64,000 nt of DNA, from contig DWXS01000042.1 of assembly GCA_019119045.1 (NCBI GenBank), positions 102,348-166,347 of the forward strand. Direction: 5' to 3'. The position numbers and the translations under genes were made by a program. The notes beneath the pieces are model-generated. The model was given only the letters and a program-made list of their open reading frames with translations. It searched no databases and was not told the origin of the DNA. Every line of letters begins with the position of its first letter. Position 1 is the first letter of the stretch. This DNA comes from Candidatus Mailhella merdavium (GTDB lineage: Bacteria > Desulfobacterota > Desulfovibrionia > Desulfovibrionales > Desulfovibrionaceae). This document shows, in pieces, positions 34,460 through 42,480 of this stretch.

Positions 34460-35814
34460 TACATCGCCCTCCTGTAATCACCGACGGCTGCCCGGGCGCG
34501 AACGCCCGTATCCTCTCGGGAAGACTGCGCGGGAGTCTGTCCGCTTTCAGCAGGGACGGATGAGACGGAAGGAAGTACGGAAGACGCGCCCGTTCCGGCG
34601 GCAGAGCTGTTCTCCGACAGAGATTTGCCCGAACCTGCGGACGCATCGCCCAGAGGCAGAAGAGGCAACACGCGCCCTGCCGTTTCCGAGGGCAGAATCA
34701 CCTTTTCCAGACCAGGCTGGCTCATGATTTCTTCCAGTGTTTCATACAACATACGTTTTTTTGTCACGTCTTCCGCCTTCTCATATTCCCGGAGAACGGC
34801 AAGAAAACGCTGAGCTTCGCCCTGTGCGGCATTGACGCGGGTCTGTCTGTAGGCTTCAGCCTTGTTGCGAATTTCCGCAGCCTGCCCCTGCGCCTTGGGA
34901 AGAATGTCCCGGCGGTAGGCTTCAGCCTCATTGGCAAGCCTCTGCTTATCCTCGCGCGCACTGGCAACGTCCTTGAAGGCATCGCTCACTTCGCTGGGCG
35001 GCTGTACGGCCTGCATCTGCACGGCCACCACCTGTACCCCCACGCGATAGCGGTCAAGAATATCCTGAAGCAGATCGGTGACCTCACCCTGTATCTTGAC
35101 GCGCCCCTCAGTCAGCGCGGCTTCGAGCGTCGTCTTGCCGATGACCTCGCGCATGGCGGCCTCCGCCGCCTTCTTCACTACGGCATCGGGCTGCATGACG
35201 TTGAACAGATAATCAACCGCTCCGTCGCCGGGTTTGATATGATATTGAATATTGAACTGCACGTTGACGACATTCTCGTCGCCGGTCAGCATGGCGGCTT
35301 CTTCATTCACAGGCTGAACCTGTCCCTGCTGGAAAATCCCCCCCGTGGATCGGGAGCGGTATCCCACCTCGGCCTGACGCACCTGCGTGACCTTGGGACG
35401 GTAGACCTCTTCAATGGGCCACGGCAGATGGTAGTGCGGCCCCGGCTCCACGGAACGATCATATGCGCCGAAACGCAGCACAACTCCCGCCTCGTCGGGC
35501 TGGACGATATAGATACCCGTCGCCAGCCATACGGCAAGGGCGCCGAGAAGCACCCATTTTACCCCGGATGCGGGAAAAGAAGCGACAAAGCGTCTGGGGT
35601 CGCCGCCCGACCCGGAGCCGCCTCCTGTACCGCCGTTTCCGCGCCCTTTCAGAAAACGAAAGCCGGCGGACGAATCATCTTCCTTTCTCCGTCCATCCTG
35701 CTCATGCGATTCATCACGTCGTCCGTCGTCCTCTTCATGCTCCGGGCGTCCGGCAGGACGCCACGACTGCTGCCGCTGACGTTTCTCCTGAAGCTTTTCC
35801 CAATCCCAGTTCAT
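34459..35814 (-). CDS. hflK: FtsH protease modulator HflK
   Basis: A 451-residue SPFH protein. A cytosolic low-complexity N-terminus (Gly/Asp/Arg-rich with GNGGTGGGSGSGG) precedes one transmembrane helix around residues 86-105, then the band-7 domain beginning IYIVQPDEAGVVLRFGAYDR and a coiled coil. The C-terminal ~70 residues are Ser/Ala/Pro-rich and longer than in E. coli. GAGG lies upstream of the ATG. Partner of HflC in the FtsH-associated membrane complex. Confidence 0.94.
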   Translation of the reverse strand: MNWDWEKLQEKRQRQQSWRPAGRPEHEEDDGRRDESHEQDGRRKEDDSSAGFRFLKGRGNGGTGGGSGSGGDPRRFVASFPASGVKWVLLGALAVWLATGIYIVQPDEAGVVLRFGAYDRSVEPGPHYHLPWPIEEVYRPKVTQVRQAEVGYRSRSTGGIFQQGQVQPVNEEAAMLTGDENVVNVQFNIQYHIKPGDGAVDYLFNVMQPDAVVKKAAEAAMREVIGKTTLEAALTEGRVKIQGEVTDLLQDILDRYRVGVQVVAVQMQAVQPPSEVSDAFKDVASAREDKQRLANEAEAYRRDILPKAQGQAAEIRNKAEAYRQTRVNAAQGEAQRFLAVLREYEKAEDVTKKRMLYETLEEIMSQPGLEKVILPSETAGRVLPLLPLGDASAGSGKSLSENSSAAGTGASSVLPSVSSVPAESGQTPAQSSREDTGVRARAAVGDYRRAM

Positions 35815-36012
35815 CCAGTATCCTCTGCGCGGGCAATGCCCGTTCCGGGCGCTTGCGCTTCCGGCCCCTTTGACAAAGTGTCCGGCCGATGTTTCTATTC
35901 ATCAGTTGGTACAGATTAAGGCAGGATGTAAGCCCGGTCAAGAAGCCCCGCAGAGAACGGATACGGTACTGTTCTTCGCCCTCGTCCCGTCCGTTCCCGT
36001 CAAACAGCGAGT

Positions 36013-37425
36013 ATGCCCATGATGCTTTCCCCCGCCGTGCTGAACGCCTTCCGCGCCTATGACATCAGGGGAGTGATCGGCCCGGGATTCGATGCAGTCT
36101 TTGCCGAGAACTTCGGCAAAGCATACGGCACACATCTTCTCCAACGAAAAGACGCCTTTCCCTCAGAGTCCTGCTGCGTTGTCGTCGCCCGGGACTGCCG
36201 CCTGTCTTCCCCCTCCTTTCATCGTGCGCTGATCAGGGGGCTGTGTTCCACCGGTCTGGATGTCGTCGACCTTGGCGCAGCACCCTCTCCCTGTCTGTAT
36301 TTTGCCGTACTCCACCTGAAAAAGAGTGCCGGCATCATGGTGACGGCAAGCCATAATCCCAAGGAATACAACGGATTTAAACTGTGGATGGGCAATGAAA
36401 TTCCGGAAGAGCGCGAACTTGAGGCCGTCCGCAAGGTTCTGGAGCAGGGAATATATGCCGAGGGAGCAGGCGCAGTAAACTTTGTGGACATGCTCCCCTT
36501 CTATACTGAAGATATAGTACGACGCTTCCCTTCCTGCCGCCCCTTCAGGGTTGTTCTGGACGGAAGCAACGGCGTCGCGGGAAAAATCTGTGCAAGGGTT
36601 CTGCGCGCCATGGGGGCGGATCTTATCGAACTGTTCTGTGAACCTGACGGAAACTTTCCCCATCACCCTCCCGACCCCATGAAGGAAGAACATCTGACCG
36701 CCCTGCGTGCCGCCGTGCTGGAAAACGGCGCAGATATCGGGCTGGGGCTTGATGGCGACGGCGACAGACTGGCCGTCATGGACGAGCGGGGCCGCCTGCT
36801 CATGGCCGACGAAGTGCTGAGTCTCTTTGCCCGGGATCTTCTGGCGCGTCATCCCGGCGCAGTCATACTCGGCGATGTCAAATGCTCCGACCGTCTGTTT
36901 GCAGATGTGTTGCGACACGGGGGCATTCCGGAAATGTGCCGCAGCGGCCGCTCCAAGATCCGGGCCGCGCTGTACGAGCGGGATGCCCTGCTTGCCGGTG
37001 AACTTTCCGGCCATATCTTCCACAGGGAAAACTGGTACGGATTTGACGACGCCATATATTGCGCGGCACGCCTGCTCTCCATCCTTTCAGGAATCGCGCA
37101 GCCGCTCTCCGCTCTGCCGGGCTGGCCTTCCTCCTTCGCCACGCCGGAAATAAACCTTCCCTGTCCAGATCACATTAAATCCCGTGTCGTGGATGAAGCC
37201 CGTCGCTGGTACGAAGCCCACTTTCCAGTCAACGCTCTGGACGGCGTCCGTATCGACTTCGGCAAGGCATGGGGCCTGATCCGGGCCTCAAACACTTCGC
37301 CAAGTCTGTCTCTGCGTTTTGAGGCAGAACGGAGGGAACGCGCGGAGCTTCTGCGCTCTGAAGCCGAACACAGGATCGGCCTCTGGATTGAAGAAGCTCT
37401 GAAAGGACAGAAGGGGCCCCGCTAG
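36013..37425 (+). CDS. Phosphomannomutase/phosphoglucomutase
   Basis: A 470-residue alpha-D-phosphohexomutase with the four family motifs: AYDIRG at the N-terminus, the phosphoserine loop VTASHNPKEYNG, the metal loop GLDGDGDRLAVMD, the sugar loop GELSGHIFHRENW, and the phosphate-binding RASNTSPSLSLRFEA near the C-terminus. It interconverts hexose 1- and 6-phosphates for lipopolysaccharide or exopolysaccharide precursors, probably acting on both mannose and glucose like AlgC. An alternative start two codons downstream is possible. It is divergent from hflK and appears monocistronic. Confidence 0.93.
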   Translation: MPMMLSPAVLNAFRAYDIRGVIGPGFDAVFAENFGKAYGTHLLQRKDAFPSESCCVVVARDCRLSSPSFHRALIRGLCSTGLDVVDLGAAPSPCLYFAVLHLKKSAGIMVTASHNPKEYNGFKLWMGNEIPEERELEAVRKVLEQGIYAEGAGAVNFVDMLPFYTEDIVRRFPSCRPFRVVLDGSNGVAGKICARVLRAMGADLIELFCEPDGNFPHHPPDPMKEEHLTALRAAVLENGADIGLGLDGDGDRLAVMDERGRLLMADEVLSLFARDLLARHPGAVILGDVKCSDRLFADVLRHGGIPEMCRSGRSKIRAALYERDALLAGELSGHIFHRENWYGFDDAIYCAARLLSILSGIAQPLSALPGWPSSFATPEINLPCPDHIKSRVVDEARRWYEAHFPVNALDGVRIDFGKAWGLIRASNTSPSLSLRFEAERRERAELLRSEAEHRIGLWIEEALKGQKGPR

Positions 37426-37590
37426 CCGGAATCCCATTCTGAACGCCGAAAAGGCCGCGACAATATTGCGACAGCTTCGCAGTTTCCGAAGACATCCGGA
37501 ACAAGAATCTCAAAAAAATATATATTTCAACATATTATAAACACCTTATCAGCACCGTAGAAAAAAATTCTGCATAACGCAAAAAAATGC

Positions 37591-37619
37591 TTGACGACAG
37601 CCCTCCCTTCATCTAATTT
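37591..37619 (+). promoter_or_regulatory. Sigma-70-type promoter of tRNA-Arg
   Basis: TTGACG and TAATTT are separated by exactly 17 bases and the -10 ends 13 bases before the tRNA. The A+T-rich stretch upstream (from about 37510) could act as an UP element. Confidence 0.8.
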
Positions 37620-37632
37620 CCATCTTCGCAGT

Positions 37633-37709
37633 GCGCTTGTAGCTCAGCTGGATAGAGCAACAGGCTACGAACCTGTAGGCCGGGAGTTCGAATCTCTCCA
37701 GGCGCACCA
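37633..37709 (+). tRNA. tRNA-Arg (anticodon ACG)
   Basis: A complete 77-base cloverleaf. The acceptor stem GCGCTTG pairs with CAGGCGC (one G-U pair), the D arm has AGCTC-GAGC, the anticodon stem-loop CAGGCTACGAACCTG carries ACG, and the T arm contains GTTCGAATC. The CCA end is encoded. It reads CGN arginine codons (A34 expected to be converted to inosine). Confidence 0.97.
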
Positions 37710-37717
37710 TAAATTTC

Positions 37718-37752
37718 AAGGGGTTACGGGATATTACCGCAACCCCTTTTAT
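37718..37752 (+). terminator. Intrinsic terminator of tRNA-Arg
   Basis: AAGGGGTTACGG pairs with CCGCAACCCCTT (one mismatch) around GATATTA, followed by TTATATTTT, nine bases after the tRNA. Confidence 0.85.
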
Positions 37753-37906
37753 ATTTTCAGACGCTCCCTCCCTTCCTTGATTGACAAGCCCCATATTCCA
37801 GAGAATGCTGGAAAGCATTCCCTCATGGTCGGACAATCGACGGTCGCAGCCTTCTCTCTGCTTCCTCCTGCGCATGGAGACGCATCAAACCGTAAAGGAA
37901 TTTTTC

Positions 37907-38149
37907 ATGAAGCAGCTCTTTCCTGAAGATTTCTCCGGTCAGCCGCCATACTTTCTCCTGCCCCGGCAGGCCGATCGCGGCGACATGCGCAATCATCTGC
38001 CTTACGGCAACATTTTCTCCGCCAGCTGTGCCGAACTGTTCGACGGGTATTTTATCTTTGCGGACACTTCGCGGAAACTCAACGTTCAGAGCAGACCGGA
38101 CACGGCTTCTGCACTTCCGGCGGGCTCACCGCTTCACCGTGAACATTAA
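37907..38149 (+). CDS. Small hypothetical protein upstream of cobB
   Basis: I do not recognise this 80-residue protein. AAAGGA lies 8 bases upstream of the ATG. It has no signal peptide or transmembrane helix; the middle contains YGNIFSASCAELFDGYFIFAD, given here as YGNIFSASC and AELFDGYFIF, and the tail is polar. It ends nine bases before cobB, suggesting translational coupling and perhaps a link to cobalamin synthesis, but this is inference from position only. Confidence 0.6.
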   Translation: MKQLFPEDFSGQPPYFLLPRQADRGDMRNHLPYGNIFSASCAELFDGYFIFADTSRKLNVQSRPDTASALPAGSPLHREH

Positions 38150-38158
38150 TTCTGTGCA

Positions 38159-39619
38159 ATGTCCGGCCTTCCCGATACTGCCTGCCCGCCTTCCGTCCTG
38201 ATCTGCGGCGCCGGAAGCGGTTGCGGAAAAACGACGCTTTCCCTCGCGCTGATGGCCGCATATACACGGCGAGGTCTTTCCGTTCGCCCCTTCAAGACCG
38301 GCCCGGACTTCATAGATCCCGGCTGGCATGGAGCCGTATGCGGTCGTCCTTCCCTGAATCTTGATCCCTGGATGCAGTCCTGGAAAGAACATCCCGGCAA
38401 TGTCGCACGTCAGTATCTTTCTCATGAGCGGCTCTGCGGAACAGACGAGACCGGACTTTCCGATGCTTCCCGGCTCATCATTATCGAAGGAGCCATGGGC
38501 CTGTACGACGGGCTCCCCGGAAAATCCTCTTCTGCGGCAGATGTGGCTCTGGAACTCCATATTCCCCTGCTGCTTGTCATCGACGTACGAGGCATGTCGG
38601 CCAGCGCAGCGGCCATAGCCCGGGGTCTGGCAGAACTTCGCCCCGGTCTCCGTACAGCGGGAGCGGTCTGCGTCAAGGCCGGCAGCAAGCGACATCAAGA
38701 TCTTCTGCGCGAATCTTTTGCGGAATTTTGTCCGGATATCCCCCTGCTGGGGGTCATACCCTTTATGGAAGAGATTTCTCTGCCCTCCCGGCATCTCGGA
38801 CTTGTTCAGGCTGCGGACTTTCAGAAAGATACTCAGCTTGCGGCGCGTTTTTCCCGGCTGGCGGACATAGCGGAAGAGCATATCAATCTCGACGCGCTGC
38901 TGAACCGTCTGGTCAAGCTTGCCCCTGCTCTCCCTCCGCAGGCTCAAGATATTCTCCCGGCCCCCACAGAAGAAAAGCCCCGCGTGCGTATCGCTCTGGC
39001 TCGGGACGAAGCCTTCAGCTTCTGGTATCCGGAGTACAGCCTGCTGCTTGAGGAAGCAGGCGCACAGCTTGTTCCCTTTTCTCCCCTGCGGGATGCCGGT
39101 CTGCCTCCGGAAATACAGGGCCTGATTCTGCCCGGAGGATATCCCGAACTCCACGCCCGACGCCTTGCAGAAAATATCTCCATGCGCGAGGCAATACGCG
39201 CCTTTGCCTGCAATCATCCGGTACACGGCGAATGTGGTGGCTTTCTTTATCTTATGGAAGCTCTGGAAAAAGAGGGACAGCGCTTCCCCATGTGCGGATG
39301 TCTGCCTTTGCGCGCCCGTATGGAAACGCGCCGAAGCGCTCTGGGCTATCGCGAAGTCTGCGGCCTGAACGGCCCTTGGCGCGGCCTCGTTCTGCGCGGG
39401 CATGAATTCCATTATTCCCGCATAGTCGAAAAAGCTGACGCCCTGCCTCCCCTGTGGGAAATGCGCTCGCCCGCCTTCCCCGGTGCAATCCCTGAATACG
39501 AAGGAGCCGCTTTAGGCTCTGTTTCCGGCTCCTATATCCATCTCTCGCCCCTTTCTCATCCCGACGCGGCCGGACGCCTTGTCGCAGGCTGCCTTACCCG
39601 GAACAAGGATCATTCATGA
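38159..39619 (+). CDS. cbiA: Cobyrinate a,c-diamide synthase (CobB/CbiA)
   Basis: A 486-residue glutamine-dependent ATP amidotransferase. The N-terminal dethiobiotin-synthase-like domain has the P-loop CGAGSGCGKTTLSLAL; the C-terminal class I glutaminase domain has the catalytic Cys in HGECGGFLYLMEAL and a His in HEFHYSR. It amidates carboxylates a and c of cobyrinate (or hydrogenobyrinate) in cobalamin synthesis. The start has no strong ribosome-binding site but lies nine bases after the preceding small gene. Its stop overlaps the start of cobH (ATGA). Confidence 0.94.
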   Translation: MSGLPDTACPPSVLICGAGSGCGKTTLSLALMAAYTRRGLSVRPFKTGPDFIDPGWHGAVCGRPSLNLDPWMQSWKEHPGNVARQYLSHERLCGTDETGLSDASRLIIIEGAMGLYDGLPGKSSSAADVALELHIPLLLVIDVRGMSASAAAIARGLAELRPGLRTAGAVCVKAGSKRHQDLLRESFAEFCPDIPLLGVIPFMEEISLPSRHLGLVQAADFQKDTQLAARFSRLADIAEEHINLDALLNRLVKLAPALPPQAQDILPAPTEEKPRVRIALARDEAFSFWYPEYSLLLEEAGAQLVPFSPLRDAGLPPEIQGLILPGGYPELHARRLAENISMREAIRAFACNHPVHGECGGFLYLMEALEKEGQRFPMCGCLPLRARMETRRSALGYREVCGLNGPWRGLVLRGHEFHYSRIVEKADALPPLWEMRSPAFPGAIPEYEGAALGSVSGSYIHLSPLSHPDAAGRLVAGCLTRNKDHS

Positions 39620-40284
39620 CACGCCCGTTTTCCGACATTCTGCAAACAGCCTCCCGGATTCCTCCGGAAGAAATAGAAGCCCGTTCCTTTGCCATTATTG
39701 ATGAGGAACTTCCCGAACCACGCCCCTTTTCCGGTTTTGCCTGGGAAGTCGCCCGGCGTCTGATCCATACCAGCGGCGACATCTCCCTTCCCGCAGATCT
39801 TTATCTCCCTGAAGAAGCCATCATGCGCGGCATTGAGGCTCTGCGGCACGGATGCTCCGTCCTGACCGATACGCGCATGGCTCTGTCCGGCATTCCCCTT
39901 CGCAGGCTCAGCCCGCTGAACTGTTCCGCGCACTGCCTGCTCGATCTGCCCGGCGTCGAGGAACAGTCCCGGAAGCTCGGCATTACCCGTTCCAGAGCCG
40001 CCATTCTTCTGGCGGGCGAACGCCTTTCCGGCAGTATTATAGCTATCGGCAACGCGCCCACCGCACTGCTCACGCTGCTGGAACTGCTGGATGAAGGATT
40101 GCCCGAACCTGCGCTGATTATCGGCATGCCCGTCGGCTTCGTAAATGCAGCCGAATCCAAGGAACTGCTGCTCCAAAGCGGACGCTCCTGCCTTTCCCTG
40201 CGTGGAAGACGCGGAGGCTCCCCTCTTGTCGCATCCGTCGTCAACGCGCTGGCCCTCATTGCCGGCAGGAAGGACACACAATGA
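39616..40284 (+). CDS. cbiC: Precorrin-8X/cobalt-precorrin-8 methylmutase
   Basis: A 222-residue CobH/CbiC protein. The catalytic His is in RLIHTSGD, followed by the conserved DTRMALSGI and IGNAPTALLTLLELL and IGMPVGFVNAAESKE segments. It moves the C-11 methyl group to C-12 to form hydrogenobyrinate or cobyrinate, the substrate of the amidase encoded just upstream. Both ends overlap neighbouring genes by four bases, so cbiA, cbiC and the pseudouridine synthase gene form one coupled unit. Confidence 0.94.
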   Translation: MTRPFSDILQTASRIPPEEIEARSFAIIDEELPEPRPFSGFAWEVARRLIHTSGDISLPADLYLPEEAIMRGIEALRHGCSVLTDTRMALSGIPLRRLSPLNCSAHCLLDLPGVEEQSRKLGITRSRAAILLAGERLSGSIIAIGNAPTALLTLLELLDEGLPEPALIIGMPVGFVNAAESKELLLQSGRSCLSLRGRRGGSPLVASVVNALALIAGRKDTQ

Positions 40285-41213
40285 ACGCGCTCATTGTCTC
40301 CCGGGAGGAAGCGGGCCAGAAACTGCTCAACTTCCTTCAGCGGCGTCTCGAAGCCGCAAACGGGGAACTCCACAAATGGATACGCAGCGGACAGGTACGC
40401 ATCAACGGAGGCCGGGCCAAAGCCTTTGATCGTGTAGCGGAAGGCGACGCCGTGCGCGTTCCGCCCTTTGCGCCCGCCAGAACGTCTGACGCTCCGACGC
40501 CGGGAGCTTCCCCGCATGAACATGCTTCTCGTCTCCCCATCGTTTACGAAGACGACGACATTCTGATTCTGAACAAGGAAGCCGGTCTGCCCGCTCAGGG
40601 AGGAAGCGGTCATAGCGACAGTGTGGTTTCCCGGCTTGCCGCCCAGTTTTCCGGCTCGACCTTTCTGCCCGCTCCCGTTCACAGGCTTGATAAGGATACC
40701 TCCGGGCTGCTGCTTGCAGGAAAAAGCTATGCGGCCCTTCGCAAGTTCAGCGACGCGCTGGCCGGACGAGAGGGCCTCCCTCCCCGCAAGGAATATCTCG
40801 CCTGGATATGGGGCCGCTGGCCCCACAGCGAAGAATGCAGGCTGCGGGATCTGTTGAAAAAAAACGAGCATGAAAGGAAAATGGAAGCTGACGGGCCGGA
40901 AGGACGGGAAGCTGAAAGCATTGTCCGCCCGCTGGAAACCCGGCGCATAGGGGAAAAGACGGCTACCCTGATGCTGATACGCCTGCTGACCGGGCGCACG
41001 CATCAGATCCGCGTCCAGTTCTCCTCTCGCGGCTACCCTCTTGTTGGCGACGGCAAATACGGCAGGAAAGACGGAACTGCCCTCAAACTTCACGCCTTCC
41101 GCCTTACGCTGCCCGAATATGAGGGAGCTTCCCCCCTTGTCGTTTCCTGCCTTCCTCCCTGGGAAAAACCGTGGGAGACCATACTTCCGTCAGGAGAAAC
41201 GCCATGCCTTTGA
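40281..41213 (+). CDS. RluA-family 23S rRNA pseudouridine synthase
   Basis: A 310-residue protein with an N-terminal S4 RNA-binding domain (QKLLNFLQRRL; KWIRSGQVRINGGRAK) and an RluA-type catalytic domain with HRLDKDTSGLLLAGKS (the catalytic Asp), followed by TGRTHQIRVQFSSRGYPLVG. The S4 plus RluA order is that of RluC/RluD, but which uridine is modified cannot be decided. It overlaps cbiC at its start and the methyltransferase gene at its end; the link to cobalamin genes is probably just genomic. Confidence 0.9.
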   Translation: MNALIVSREEAGQKLLNFLQRRLEAANGELHKWIRSGQVRINGGRAKAFDRVAEGDAVRVPPFAPARTSDAPTPGASPHEHASRLPIVYEDDDILILNKEAGLPAQGGSGHSDSVVSRLAAQFSGSTFLPAPVHRLDKDTSGLLLAGKSYAALRKFSDALAGREGLPPRKEYLAWIWGRWPHSEECRLRDLLKKNEHERKMEADGPEGREAESIVRPLETRRIGEKTATLMLIRLLTGRTHQIRVQFSSRGYPLVGDGKYGRKDGTALKLHAFRLTLPEYEGASPLVVSCLPPWEKPWETILPSGETPCL

Positions 41214-41905
41214 AAACAGCGCAATACGACCAGGATTTTCTGAAAGCGAACATGATGGGGCCTAATGCAATACTCATTCTCGAAGAACTGCTCGATCATC
41301 TTTCGCTGAGTTCCAGAATGAGAATCCTTGATCTGGGATGCGGAAAGGGACTCTCCTCAATATTCCTTGCAAGGGAGTATAAGGCCCGAATTTTTGCTCT
41401 GGATCTCTGGATTCCGGCAACGGACAATCATATCCGCTTTCAAAAAACGGGTCTTGACGACTTTATTGTTCCCATTCACGCGGACGCGCACGAGCTGCCG
41501 TTCGCAAATCATTTTTTTGACGCGGTAATCAGCGTGGATTCCTATCATTATTTTGGAAACAACGACACCTTTTTTTCTGAAAAGATACGCCCGCTGCTAA
41601 AAAAGGGCGGACTTGTCGCCCTGGCATTTCCGGGATTGAAATCCGAGCTGCAGACTGTTCCTGAAGCTATGAAACCCTACTGGAAAGAAGAAGAACTGCC
41701 TATGCTGCATTCCGCAGCCTGGTGGAAGGAACTTTTCAAAGACGAGCTGCACGAGCTGCACATATGGGAAATGGCCTGCTTCAAAGAAGCCTGGAAAAGC
41801 TGGCTTGATACGGACAATCCCTATGCCGTGCAGGACAGAGCCATGCTCAGGACAGACAACGATCGCTTCATGAATCTTATCGGCATTACCGGTACGGTGA
41901 GCTGA
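41204..41905 (+). CDS. Class I SAM-dependent methyltransferase
   Basis: A 233-residue methyltransferase with motif I ILDLGCGKGLSSIFLA, an acidic motif II in IFALDLWIP, and motif post-I HADAHELPFANHFFDAVISV. The C-terminal half is rich in Trp, Lys and Glu and carries no substrate-specific signature I know. The ATG at 41204 has GGAGAAACGCC upstream and overlaps the preceding gene by ten bases. The gene is visibly richer in A and T than its neighbours and could be a later acquisition. Substrate unknown. Confidence 0.85.
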   Translation: MPLKTAQYDQDFLKANMMGPNAILILEELLDHLSLSSRMRILDLGCGKGLSSIFLAREYKARIFALDLWIPATDNHIRFQKTGLDDFIVPIHADAHELPFANHFFDAVISVDSYHYFGNNDTFFSEKIRPLLKKGGLVALAFPGLKSELQTVPEAMKPYWKEEELPMLHSAAWWKELFKDELHELHIWEMACFKEAWKSWLDTDNPYAVQDRAMLRTDNDRFMNLIGITGTVS

Positions 41906-42116
41906 CGAAAACTTCCCGCCCCCCTCAACAAAGGGAGACGGGAGCTGTCCCTGAACGGGGCTTGCGACGCACCTTTTCGGCCCGGCGTCTGCGGCCTCAT
42001 CCTGCCCGCAGGCCGGACTTCCAAGCTTACATGAAAGAGTATCCGGGCCGCTGTCCGGCGCGCAGCTCTCACGGGAAATATCCCGCTCAGCTCCGCGCCG
42101 GGCCTGCGGAAACAGA
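41906..42116. other. Convergent intergenic spacer
   Basis: This spacer between the convergent methyltransferase and ybaB genes has an imperfect inverted repeat around 41918-41943 but no convincing T-run, and no gene. Confidence 0.4.
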
Positions 42117-42428
42117 CTAGAACATGCCCGGCACCCGGATTCCTCCGGTAAGATTCGTCATTTCCCTTTCCATATTGGAACGGGTTACGCGCACGCCTTC
42201 ATTCACCGCGCTGATAATGAGATCCTGCAACATTTCCACATCGCCCCCCTCCAAGGCGCGGGGATCAATGGCGATGGAACGGAGTTCCTGACGGCCGTTC
42301 ATCACGACTTTGACCATTCCGCCCCCGGCCGAGGTTTCCACGGTCTTTTCCGCCATTTCCTGCTGGAGTTTGAGAACCTTGTTCTGCATGACCTGAGCCT
42401 GACGCAGCAAGTCGTTCATATTGGGCAT
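42117..42428 (-). CDS. ybaB: YbaB/EbfC nucleoid-associated protein
   Basis: A 103-residue DNA-binding protein: MNDLLRQAQVMQNKVLKLQQ forms the first helix, then the central strand region with GGGMVKVVMNGRQELRSIAI and DPRALEGGDVEMLQDLI. EbfC/YbaB forms dimers that bind and compact DNA. AGGAGG is well placed upstream of ATG. As in many bacteria it directly follows dnaX. Confidence 0.94.
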   Translation of the reverse strand: MPNMNDLLRQAQVMQNKVLKLQQEMAEKTVETSAGGGMVKVVMNGRQELRSIAIDPRALEGGDVEMLQDLIISAVNEGVRVTRSNMEREMTNLTGGIRVPGMF

Positions 42429-42480
42429 GTGGCCTCCTTAATCTTCTATGGTTTTCTGGTTGGAAAAAATACGAATACTC

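Noticed and set aside
37633..37709. tRNA-Arg as an attachment site of an integrated element
   Set aside because: The tRNA is intact, has its own promoter and terminator, and no integrase or repeated 3' tRNA fragment was found in the window.
37720..38158. Cobalamin riboswitch before cbiA
   Set aside because: No B12-box-like sequence or extended leader was recognised; the space holds the tRNA terminator and a small gene.
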